In this document: positions 1 through 6,876 of the stretch, in pieces
How the letters are laid out: each line of letters opens with the position of its first letter
How positions within the stretch are numbered: the stretch's first letter is position 1
The notes under the pieces: model-generated
The model's input: the letters and a program-made list of their open reading frames with translations, nothing else
Database searches by the model: none
What the model was told of the DNA's origin: nothing
Source: Virgibacillus chiguensis
GTDB lineage: Bacteria; Bacillota; Bacilli; Bacillales; Amphibacillaceae
Assembly: GCF_900129865.1 (NCBI RefSeq)
Contig: NZ_FQXD01000005.1
Location: forward strand, 62,001-126,000
Length of the DNA: 64,000 nt
Reading direction: 5' to 3'
Program-made: the position numbers and the translations under genes

Positions 1-167
1 ATAAAAAATAAGTCATAAATTATAACGCTATTTTCGAGATAATGCTGAAAATAGGATATGGCATAAGGGAAGAAACCAAGTATGATTAAACAACCAAATG
101 CAATCTTCTTCGTAGAAACACTTAATTCCAACTTAGCAATTTGCCAAGCTTGCTTCCATTTTTGCAT
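1..167 (-). CDS. Membrane protein, 5' part only (possible ABC transporter permease)
   Basis: Only the first 55 codons lie in the window; the gene continues past base 1. The start at 167 is preceded by a run of G's (TAGGGGG) as ribosome binding site. The protein begins MQKWKQAWQIAKLELSVST, a basic amphipathic stretch followed by a hydrophobic segment (about residues 24-40). Such a start is common in permeases of ABC-2-type exporters, but no family motif is visible. A 24-bp near-palindrome just upstream (199-222) looks like a GntR/YtrA-type operator, and YtrA-type regulators usually control ABC exporters. The permease assignment is inference. Confidence 0.5.
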   Translation of the reverse strand, partial: MQKWKQAWQIAKLELSVSTKKIAFGCLIILGFFPYAISYFQHYLENSVIIYDLFF

Positions 168-198
168 ATAAACAACCCCCTAAAAACTAAACTGTTAT

Positions 199-222
199 AC
201 TGTATATGTTAATATAAACAGT
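199..222. promoter_or_regulatory. Near-palindromic operator candidate
   Basis: ACTGT and ACAGT arms flank an AT-rich centre; 20 of 24 positions agree with the reverse complement. It lies 32-55 bp upstream of the leftward membrane gene, where a repressor would act. AT-rich palindromes with TGTA/TACA cores are typical of GntR-family regulators of the YtrA subgroup; the identity of the regulator is inference. Nothing else is recognisable between 223 and 640. Confidence 0.45.
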
Positions 223-657
223 ACTGCAGGTCATAAGAGGATGTCAAGGGACTGCGTGAAAGGAAGGTGCAAAATATACGTGATTGTGGATGTGGGATAA
301 ATAGGTAAGATAGAAACTTTAGCTTGAACGGAAACTGTAGAGAGGCAAGTTTAGGAAATGAAAAAACGAGCAAATATTGTCAATATGCATTAATTATAAA
401 TGGAAGTATACATTCATGGAGCGAATAAAACCCATGAAGATAATACTGTTAATAGCAAAGCGGTCAGAACATAGAAGGTGTGCAGGTAATATACAACTAC
501 GATTGGCGAAGGTATCAAAAACTTGGTACACATCGTTTGATAGAATGTGACGAAAAAAAGTCAAGTAATAATGTTTCGTATAAACTAAAATATGACTATA
601 TTGTGAAATATTGAACAATAAACCCGTAAATAAAAGCATGTATGGTATACTCTAAAT

Positions 658-675
658 GTAGTAAAGAAATACTAC
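658..675. promoter_or_regulatory. Inverted-repeat operator of the doxX gene
   Basis: A perfect GTAGTA-N6-TACTAC inverted repeat lies 41 bp before the DoxX start codon and just downstream of a -10-like TATACT (646-651). This is the position of a repressor site at the transcription start. In Bacillus subtilis, catDE (CatD is a DoxX protein) is repressed by the DUF24/HxlR-type regulators YodB and CatR at TACT/AGTA palindromes, so a quinone- or electrophile-sensing repressor is a reasonable guess. Confidence 0.5.
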
Positions 676-716
676 AACAAATTGTGAAATGATGAACAAA
701 AAGGGAGATGGTACAC

Positions 717-1223
717 ATGATCATGAATTTTATCCGAAGAAGTAGTATAGCCGCAGGTATTTTAGCACTTATTCGTATTTATATTGGTTATGAATGGCTT
801 GTTGCTGGCTATGGTAAAATTACGGGCGGTCAATTTGACGCTTCAGGATATTTGCAAGGGGCAATTGCAAGTGCTGGAGGAGAGCATCCAGCAGTACAAG
901 GCTGGTGGGCAGTATTTTTAGAAAAAGTAGCCTTGCCAAATGCAGACATATTTACTTTCCTCGTTATGTGGGGGGAATTGTTAGTAGGTATCGCACTTAT
1001 ATTAGGCATATTCACCAACTTTTCCGCATTGATGGGTATTACAATGAACTTTGCTTTCTTGTTTAGCGGCACAGTTAGTACGAATGCGCAAATGGTATTA
1101 CTTACGGTATTCTTGTTAGTTGCTGGTTACAATGCTGGCAGATTTGGTTTAGATAGATGGGTTATTCCATATGTAAAAGGTTTTTTTACTAAAAAAGAAA
1201 GAGAAACTCTAAAGGTTGCTTAA
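717..1223 (+). CDS. DoxX family membrane protein
   Basis: About 168 residues with four predicted membrane segments. The N-terminal helix carries the DoxX-type pattern RIYIGYEWLVAGYGKITGG. DoxX/CatD-like proteins are small inner-membrane proteins tied to quinone or thiol redox stress, sometimes as subunits of quinone oxidoreductases. I chose the ATG at 717 because an in-frame ATG at 708 lies inside the AAGGGAGATG ribosome binding site; 723 is also possible. The gene is monocistronic: its own operator-like palindrome lies upstream and a strong terminator downstream. The exact substrate cannot be told from sequence. Confidence 0.85.
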   Translation: MIMNFIRRSSIAAGILALIRIYIGYEWLVAGYGKITGGQFDASGYLQGAIASAGGEHPAVQGWWAVFLEKVALPNADIFTFLVMWGELLVGIALILGIFTNFSALMGITMNFAFLFSGTVSTNAQMVLLTVFLLVAGYNAGRFGLDRWVIPYVKGFFTKKERETLKVA

Positions 1224-1240
1224 TGGTACAACAAATCATA

Positions 1241-1285
1241 ACACCATCTTACAGCTAGACGATAGCTGTAAGATGGTGTTTTTTG
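1241..1285 (+). terminator. Rho-independent terminator of doxX
   Basis: A perfect 17-bp stem (1241-1257 with 1263-1279) with a 5-nt loop is followed by a T run to 1284. Confidence 0.93.
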
Positions 1286-1451
1286 CACGATAAAACACGG
1301 TTGATAGTAAGAGTTAAACGAATGGCTTAGCCATAAATCAGCAAGTTTTCTAAAGTTATTGTTAAAGGGGTCGCCAAAATCGTAGAAGGAAATATTTTAC
1401 CGTGCTATTCTATATATAAAGCTTTTCTACACAAAGTACGGAGGGGTAAGT

Positions 1452-2148
1452 ATGCCAAAATTTCATAAACTTGTTCGTGATAAAATTCCAGAAATAATTG
1501 AAAGTAAGGGGCAAAAGGCAATTACAACAACACTTCATACGGAAGAATACCTGGTTGAAGTGAACTACTCACCACTTAGCTTCGCTTGAAGTGGGAGCTT
1601 CTCATTTCCACGACGAAAGCAACCTTTCGTCTCCATGAGCGTTACTTCGGGAAGTTCCTGCCCTAGATGTCCGACGAATCGGAGTTTCTTTCGTACCTTG
1701 GATATTTTACGCATGGAAGGATTCGCTTGGTTTTCGCATTATTAGTTTCTCCATGCAACCTCATATATCCAGTTTTCAAAGAACACTTCATGCTCTTATG
1801 GTAACATGCGTTCGGTCAATTAGCACGTCTAAAGACGTACTTGACCGAAAGCCAATTCATCTCCACCTTACCGCTGGGATTTCACCCTTCACACGCTTGA
1901 AGATGGAGACTTCTTGGCTAAAAACGTTAAAGAAAAAAATGCTAGAAGAATGGGATGAATATTTACAGGCTGCCGATGATGCTTCAGCGCTAGAGGAATT
2001 AGCTGATCTGTTAGAAGTCATTCACGCATTAGCAAAAACGCATGGAGCATCGTTACAAACAGTTGAAACTTTACGTAAGGAGAAGTGTGAAGAGAGGGGA
2101 GGTTTTGATAGGCGCGTGTTTTTACACTGTAGAAAAGATGATATTTAA
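1452..2148 (+). pseudogene. MazG-like NTP pyrophosphohydrolase gene, split by an insertion
   Basis: The 5' part (1452-1559, RBS GGAGGGG) encodes MPKFHKLVRDKIPEIIESKG and so on, the standard start of the roughly 100-residue phosphoribosyl-ATP-pyrophosphohydrolase-like/MazG-like family. Its reading frame then runs into foreign DNA and stops at 1587. The 3' part, from 1918, resumes with LKTLKKKMLEEWDEYLQA and LEELADLLEVIHALAKTHG, including the acidic E-rich helices that bind metal in this fold. Removing 1560-1917 exactly joins codon GAA to CTA in frame, so the original gene can be read. The last dozen codons also look shifted from the family's usual ending. The gene is inactive as it stands unless the insert is lost. 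Confidence 0.85.
1560..1917 (-). mobile_element. Non-autonomous IS200/IS605-like element without transposase
   Basis: This 358-bp insert interrupts the MazG-like gene. Read on the minus strand, it ends with CTCCCACTTCAAGCGAAG and then TAAGTGGTGAGTAGTTCAC, resembling the right end and omega-RNA 3' end that follow tnpB in Bacillaceae IS200/IS605 elements. It also contains GGGCAGGAACTTCCCGAAGT, typical of the same region. Subterminal hairpins are visible: 1572-1595 at the right end, 1811-1849 (TTCGGTCAA with TTGACCGAA, inner ACGTCT/AGACGT) and 1861-1908 near the left end. No target duplication is seen, as expected for this class. No tnpA or tnpB is present. Exact boundaries are set by the interrupted reading frame. 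The family assignment is from memory. Confidence 0.65.
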
Positions 2149-2239
2149 AATTTTTAGTTTAAGAATAATCATAACGAACCGATCAGGAATGTGGCGACAG
2201 GCTAAGTTTCTCAAAGCATCTTTTATTTCACAATAGTAA

Positions 2240-2259
2240 GTGGGGGGAGAGTCCCCCAC
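2240..2259. other. GC-rich hairpin after the MazG fragment
   Basis: GTGGGGG pairs with CCCCCAC across a 6-nt loop, without a clear T run. The sequence just after it (to about 2320) includes GAACTTCCCGA, also found inside the insertion at 1560-1917, so this may be a second small remnant of the same kind. Otherwise 2149-2416 shows no gene. Confidence 0.35.
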
Positions 2260-2416
2260 GCTGGAAATGTTTGCGTGATAGGAACTTCCCGACTTAAAGA
2301 ACGCATTGTGTGATTCGTCAACTCGTATACATTTAGCCGACAATCTCAGCATAAATTTATTTATCTGTAGGAAACATTCATACAGATGGGAGTTTTACGA
2401 TTTTACTAGATTTGCT

Positions 2417-2794
2417 TTAGTTACATACATAATTAGCTAAAACGGACTGTACGTTATAAATATTGAGTTGCTTATTGAATGTTTTTTGAATCGGTTCAGA
2501 GCTACCAGAAACCCATAGCTTAAGTTCTGCATCTAAATCAAATGTTCCAGCTGTTTCAATGGAGAAGTGCGTAATGTTTTTGTAAGGAATAGAATGGTAT
2601 TCCATTTTCTTTCCAGTAACGCCTTGCTTATCAAGAAGAATTAGTCGTTTATTGGTAAATAACATCATGTCGCGGATTAGTTTATATGCGTGCTCCACAT
2701 TCTCTCCTGTAGATAATAGATCACTTATTTCTTCCTCTGCTTTTTTTGTGTCCATTTCCGATGCATTACCCATCATACCATCAAACAATCCCAT
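2417..2794 (-). CDS. PH-domain (bacterial Pleckstrin-like) protein
   Basis: 125 residues, started by ATG with AAGGAGGAA upstream. The N-terminus MGLFDGMMGNASEMD leads into a compact beta-rich domain (residues about 25-122) with FTNKRLILLDKQGVTGKK and YHSIPYKNITHFSIETAG, the hallmark of the bacterial PH family of small soluble proteins with a Pleckstrin-like fold. The molecular role of these proteins is not settled; they are often linked to envelope stress in Bacillus. No signal peptide or membrane helix is visible. It stands alone between the broken MazG gene and the divergent sodC gene. Confidence 0.8.
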   Translation of the reverse strand: MGLFDGMMGNASEMDTKKAEEEISDLLSTGENVEHAYKLIRDMMLFTNKRLILLDKQGVTGKKMEYHSIPYKNITHFSIETAGTFDLDAELKLWVSGSSEPIQKTFNKQLNIYNVQSVLANYVCN

Positions 2795-3010
2795 TTAATA
2801 TTCCTCCTTGTGAATAAATTAAAAAATCAGATATTAAAGCGTATGTTTAATCCAATGACAACAAAATATATGCATTATTCAAAAGGTGTTTGCATTCAAA
2901 TTGAACATATATCTACATTGTACATGAGTATTTCCTATAATGGAAGGAAACACACGTTTAAAGATTTCCAGAATCGAGCAAGCTGATAAAAAATGGAAAG
3001 GGGTAGAAAG

Positions 3011-3613
3011 ATGAATAAAAAGACCATTTTGATTTTGTTTACCATGATATGTATTATCAGTTTATCAGCTTGTAATACAACAGATGAAGACCAAACAAAA
3101 GAAAAACAACAGTCCAACGAATCAGTAGAAACAGCTGGCGATATGGAGGAAGATACTTCAAAGCAAATTTTTGTTTCATTAAAGGATCGCAAACAACGGG
3201 AAGTAGCTACAGCAACATTAATGCAGGAAGAAGATGGCGTACGTATTCAATTATCAGGACAAAATTTCATACCTGGAAAGCATGGTTTTCATATCCATGA
3301 GACAGGTGCATGCGAAGGACCTGATTTTAGTTCTGCTGGTGGGCATTTCAATCCCACAAACGTGAGTCATGGAAATGTTGAGGATGGTCCGCATGCAGGT
3401 GATTTGCCTAACGTTGAAGTGAAGGAAGATGGTACTGTGCAAGCTGACACATTAGCTGAAATGGTTACGCTTGAAAAAGGAAAGCCAAATTCATTACTAA
3501 AAGAGGATGGAACAGCCCTTGTCATTCATTCGGATGAAGATGATTACAAGTCACAGCCTGCAGGGAATGCAGGAGAACGCATTGCTTGTGGTGTGATTCA
3601 AGAAGGGGAATGA
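3011..3613 (+). CDS. sodC: Cu/Zn superoxide dismutase lipoprotein
   Basis: 200 residues from the ATG at 3011, which follows GAAAGGGG; an in-frame ATG at 2993 lacks such a site. A lipoprotein signal peptide ends in LSAC (Cys21), so the mature protein is anchored outside the membrane. An acidic/Gln-rich linker (22-50) leads to a Cu/Zn-SOD domain. All metal ligands of active enzymes are present: Cu via His94, His96, His112 and His173; Zn via His112, His120, His128 and Asp131; plus the Cys101-Cys193 pair and the active-site Arg190. This contrasts with B. subtilis YojM, a homologue known to lack two copper ligands. It should dismutate extracellular superoxide. Monocistronic. Confidence 0.93.
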   Translation: MNKKTILILFTMICIISLSACNTTDEDQTKEKQQSNESVETAGDMEEDTSKQIFVSLKDRKQREVATATLMQEEDGVRIQLSGQNFIPGKHGFHIHETGACEGPDFSSAGGHFNPTNVSHGNVEDGPHAGDLPNVEVKEDGTVQADTLAEMVTLEKGKPNSLLKEDGTALVIHSDEDDYKSQPAGNAGERIACGVIQEGE

Positions 3614-3650
3614 AAAGGACAGGCGAGCGATTATAGCGCGATTATTTTAT

Positions 3651-3906
3651 GGTCTAGGAAATTATAAAAAGATTTTGCAGCTGTGGATAATCTAACTAAG
3701 TTATTTAGCCACGTCCGGCGCAAGCGCCCAGCAACTAGGCGACTTCACTCCATTGCCCTACGATTAGTCACCATCGGTTCGCTCTAAATATAGGAAGGCC
3801 GACTAAAGACGGGCTTGCCGGAGGGCGCCGGCAAGGGGCATGGTTCCTAAAACTTTCGTTGCTTCGTTCCAGTCGTCACGTTGCTAACCGTGGACAATAC
3901 AAGTCT
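3651..3906 (+). repeat. Dispersed repeat R1, copy 1
   Basis: Starts GGTCTAGGAAATTATAAAA and carries the family landmarks CACGTCCGGC, AGCAACTAGGCGACTTCACT, ATCATCGGTTCG-like, GACGGGCTTGCCGGAGGG and CGTTGCTAACC. Relatives lie at 9527, 16011, 18041, 31358, 46060 (inverted), 49786 and 56362. This copy lacks the CTCCTGTTGCAGGAG hairpin and has a degraded 3' end. It fills the gap between convergent sodC and gntK and ends at the gntK stop codon. Confidence 0.9.
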
Positions 3907-5460
3907 TTATTCTGCATTGTTTACATGCTTGCGTTGGAAATTCGCAATATTTTCATACTCTGCTTTCAAAACTTGAGGTAGACGGGTGAAAAGCGGAAGT
4001 AGCTCTTCGTAAACAGCACTTGCAGCTTCATTTGGTTGATGGGTATGTGTAGCGCCAATCATTTCGGAAACAACTGAAAAGTCATTAATCTCACCTGTAG
4101 CGTACATGCCTAATACGATTGCGCCGAGGCAAGAACTTTCATAGCTTTCTGGTACGACAACAGGTTTATGGAAGACATCGGCCATTAGTTGACGCCACAT
4201 GGCTGATCGAGCAAAGCCACCCGTCGCTTGGATTTGTTTTGGCTCTCCTGTCAATGCAGTGACTGCAAGTAAAACGGTACGTAAGTTAAACATAACACCC
4301 TCTAGTACGGCGCGTACCATATGTTGCTTTTGATGATGAATGCTTAACCCGAAGAAAGAAGCACGTGCATTAGCATCCCAAAGTGGTGCACGTTCTCCCG
4401 TCATAAATGGGTGAAATAAAAGCCCGTCAGAACCTGGTGCTACACCTTCTGCCATTTTCGTTAGTACATCATAGGGGTCCATACCTAATCGTTTGGCTGT
4501 TTCTACTTCAGAAGCTGCAAGTTCATCTCGTACCCAACGTAGAATCATTCCGCCATTATTAACGGGTCCGCCAACAACCCAATGCTTTTCTGTTAATGCA
4601 TAGCAAAAAGTTCTACCCAATGGATCTGTTTTTGGTTTGTCGGTGACTGTACGTATCGCACCGCTTGTTCCAATCGTAACCGCAGTAACGCCAGATTCAA
4701 TTGCGTTGACACCGAGATTGGAAAGCACACCATCACTTGCTCCGATGAGAAACGGCGTGTTTACGTCTATTCCCATTTCTTTACAAATAACTTCGTCTAC
4801 ACCAGTAAATGTCTTGGTAGTAGGCACGAGGGTGGACAGGTTTTCTGGGGTTATCCCTGCTACTTGTAATGCTTCCTCATCCCAATCTAATGCTTCTAGG
4901 TTCAATAAACCGGTTGCCGAAGCAATGGAGTAGTCAATTACATAGGAATGGAATAAACGAGAAAATATATATTCTTTAATCGAGATGAATTTATGCGCTC
5001 GTTGGAACAGTGCTGGTTCTTCTGTTCGTAACCATAATAGTTTGGCTAACGGCGACATGGGATGTACCGGCGTTCCTGTTCTTAAATAGATTTCATGCCC
5101 GTTTTTCTTATCGTTTATCTCTTTAGCATATGGAGCACTTCTTGTGTCCGCCCAAGTAATGCTATTTGTTAATAAATTTCCTACCTCATCTACAGCTATC
5201 AAACTATGCATGGCAGAACTAAAAGCGACAAATTTTAAAGCTTTTGGGTGAATCTTACTTGTTTGCATGGCTTCTTTAATTGTTGTTACCACAGCTTGGA
5301 AAATCTCGTTAGGGTCTTGTTCGGCTACTAAAGGATTTGGTGTATGTAACGGGTAATGTACGGCACTTTTGCTAATTGCTTTTCCATTCTTTGTAAACAA
5401 AACCGCTTTTGTACTTGTAGTTCCAATATCGACGCCTAAATAATAAGCTGATGCAGTCAT
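3907..5460 (-). CDS. gntK: Gluconokinase (FGGY family)
   Basis: 517 residues from the ATG at 5460, which has a strong AAGGAGG site; B. subtilis GntK is about the same length. The FGGY carbohydrate-kinase fold is clear: the N-terminal phosphate-binding LGVDIGTTSTKAVLF (residues about 8-22), a central GASDGVLSNLGVN with the catalytic-type Asp, then VTIGTSGAIRT and the C-terminal ATGGFARSAMWRQLMADV adenosine motif. It phosphorylates gluconate to 6-phosphogluconate in the cytoplasm. The upstream gnd uses that product, and an RpiR regulator lies beyond. A terminator between gnd and gntK suggests partial uncoupling. No gluconate permease gene is in the window. Confidence 0.92.
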   Translation of the reverse strand: MTASAYYLGVDIGTTSTKAVLFTKNGKAISKSAVHYPLHTPNPLVAEQDPNEIFQAVVTTIKEAMQTSKIHPKALKFVAFSSAMHSLIAVDEVGNLLTNSITWADTRSAPYAKEINDKKNGHEIYLRTGTPVHPMSPLAKLLWLRTEEPALFQRAHKFISIKEYIFSRLFHSYVIDYSIASATGLLNLEALDWDEEALQVAGITPENLSTLVPTTKTFTGVDEVICKEMGIDVNTPFLIGASDGVLSNLGVNAIESGVTAVTIGTSGAIRTVTDKPKTDPLGRTFCYALTEKHWVVGGPVNNGGMILRWVRDELAASEVETAKRLGMDPYDVLTKMAEGVAPGSDGLLFHPFMTGERAPLWDANARASFFGLSIHHQKQHMVRAVLEGVMFNLRTVLLAVTALTGEPKQIQATGGFARSAMWRQLMADVFHKPVVVPESYESSCLGAIVLGMYATGEINDFSVVSEMIGATHTHQPNEAASAVYEELLPLFTRLPQVLKAEYENIANFQRKHVNNAE

Positions 5461-5552
5461 CCTTATTCCTCCTTGCACTACGTATACCTTTATTTTACCA
5501 GATGTATGGTGGAAATCATGTATTTGTAAGATCTTACTCGTTTATTGTATAT

Positions 5553-5593
5553 GCAAAAAAGGGAAGCTTGGTTTTACGGTTTATGCTTCCCTA
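5553..5593 (-). terminator. Terminator between gnd and gntK
   Basis: On the minus strand GGGAAGC (5591-5585) pairs with GCTTCCC (5567-5561), followed by six T's. It sits just after the gnd stop codon, so gntK either depends on read-through or has its own promoter in 5461-5552. Confidence 0.8.
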
Positions 5594-5599
5594 CGTAAA

Positions 5600-6499
5600 C
5601 TAGTCGTTTTTAATCACATCGTGACCGCCAAATTCATTCCGTAGTGCTGCTACCACTTTGCCTGTAAACGTATCATCTTCAAGAGATCGATAACGCATCA
5701 TTAAGGAAAGCGCAATAACTGGTGCCGCTACTTGGTAATCTAGAGCTGTTTCCACCGTCCATTTTCCTTCACCGGAAGATTGCATAATACCACGTATTTG
5801 ATCCAATTGAGCATCTTTGGAGAATGCTTGTTGTGTTAGTTCCATTAACCAAGAACGAATGACCGAACCATGGTTAAATACCTTAGCCACTTTTTCGTAG
5901 TCATAGTCAAATTCACTTTTATGAAGAATATCAAATCCTTCTGCGATGGCTTGCATCATACCATATTCCATTCCATTGTGAACCATTTTTAAGAAATGAC
6001 CACTGCCTGCTTCCCCAGTGTATAAGTAGCCGTTTTCTGTGGAAATATCTTTAAATAGTGGTTCAATTTGTTTAAATGCTTCAGCATCTCCACCTATCAT
6101 CGTACAAGCGCCGTTTCTAGCGCCATCTGTTCCTCCACTCGTACCGCAATCAAAGAAGAAGATACCTTTATCGTCTAACATTTCTTTGCGTTTACATGTA
6201 TCTTTATAGTTGGAGTTACCGCCATCAATTAAAATATCACCCGTATCAAGTAATGTTGTCATTTTTTGTACGACATTTTCTGTCACTTCTCCAGCTGGAA
6301 CCATTAACCATATAATACGCGGACTAGGTAATTGTTCTACAAGATGTTCGATGGAGGATGTAGCTTCGTAATTTGCATGTGTGATGGAAGTTCTTTGTGC
6401 TTCGTTCGTGTCAAAGCCAAGTACATTATGTTGATGGTCGAGTAAATTAAGTGCTAAATTATATCCCATTTTTCCTAAGCCAATCATACCAATATTCAT
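5600..6499 (-). CDS. gnd: 6-phosphogluconate dehydrogenase, short (YqeC/NAD-type) form
   Basis: 299 residues from the ATG at 6499, which follows GAGGTGACGGAA. Rossmann dinucleotide motif IGMIGLGKMGYNLALNL at the N-terminus, then LIDGGNSNYKDT and GTSGGTDGARNG, and the catalytic helix FLKMVHNGMEYGMMQA with its Lys. At about 300 residues it belongs to the short class (such as B. subtilis YqeC) and not the 470-residue GntZ/GndA class; short forms often prefer NAD. It oxidatively decarboxylates 6-phosphogluconate to ribulose 5-phosphate. Divergent from the RpiR regulator at 6877, which probably controls it. Confidence 0.9.
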   Translation of the reverse strand: MNIGMIGLGKMGYNLALNLLDHQHNVLGFDTNEAQRTSITHANYEATSSIEHLVEQLPSPRIIWLMVPAGEVTENVVQKMTTLLDTGDILIDGGNSNYKDTCKRKEMLDDKGIFFFDCGTSGGTDGARNGACTMIGGDAEAFKQIEPLFKDISTENGYLYTGEAGSGHFLKMVHNGMEYGMMQAIAEGFDILHKSEFDYDYEKVAKVFNHGSVIRSWLMELTQQAFSKDAQLDQIRGIMQSSGEGKWTVETALDYQVAAPVIALSLMMRYRSLEDDTFTGKVVAALRNEFGGHDVIKND

Positions 6500-6611
6500 T
6501 TCCGTCACCTCGAGTTGAATTAATATCATTTTGTTAAATTTTGAACATAATAATTATTGCTTGATGGGAAAGTATAAAAATCACACGATAAAATATGCAC
6601 GTTCGTCTTTA

Positions 6612-6728
6612 TAGTATAAAAGGCCACCACGGCTTGCATGAGGGAGTCCATATACAAATTTGCAAGCACGTTTTTGCTATGAAGACAACGTTCTCCCATA
6701 AGATTTGCCGATAAACCAAGTTTTTTAG
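6612..6728 (+). repeat. Degenerate R2 repeat in the gnd-rpiR intergenic region
   Basis: Begins TTTATAGTATAAAAGGC and ends CCGATAAACCAAGTTTTTTAG, matching both ends of the R2 family (TTTATAGTATAAG and AAGCCAAGTTTTTCTAA), with a diverged middle about 50 bp longer than usual. It separates gnd from the regulator's promoter. A 75-codon reading frame across it on the minus strand is not considered real. Confidence 0.5.
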
Positions 6729-6763
6729 CAGTAAATAATTCATCGACTTGCATTCATTATATC

Positions 6764-6814
6764 AAATTTTTTTTCGTATACAACAATTATCGCGGAATTT
6801 TTTTTCGTGTATAA
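6764..6814. promoter_or_regulatory. Direct-repeat operator and promoter of the gluconate regulator
   Basis: AATTTTTTTTCGTATA (6765-6780) recurs as AATTTTTTTTCGTGTA (6796-6811), 31 bp apart or about three helical turns. The second copy merges with a -10-like TATAAT (6809-6814). The repeats sit in the divergent region between gnd and the RpiR gene, as expected for an operator bound by a dimeric RpiR protein. The protein-site link is inference. Confidence 0.55.
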
Positions 6815-6876
6815 TAGTTTAAGAAAACGAAATAGTATAAAAATCTTGCTGTGAAATAATAAAAGGAGAACAAAAT

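Noticed and set aside
394-639. 81-codon minus-strand frame before doxX
   Set aside because: No ribosome site, atypical composition and overlap with the doxX promoter.
1560-1917. rRNA spacer or group I intron (IStron) in the MazG gene
   Set aside because: A short stretch resembles an rRNA spacer, but no rRNA is near, and the IS605-like end is antisense to the gene, so splicing from the gene's transcript would not work.
6526-6753. 75-codon minus-strand frame upstream of gnd
   Set aside because: Lies across a degenerate R2 repeat and the control region; no ribosome site.
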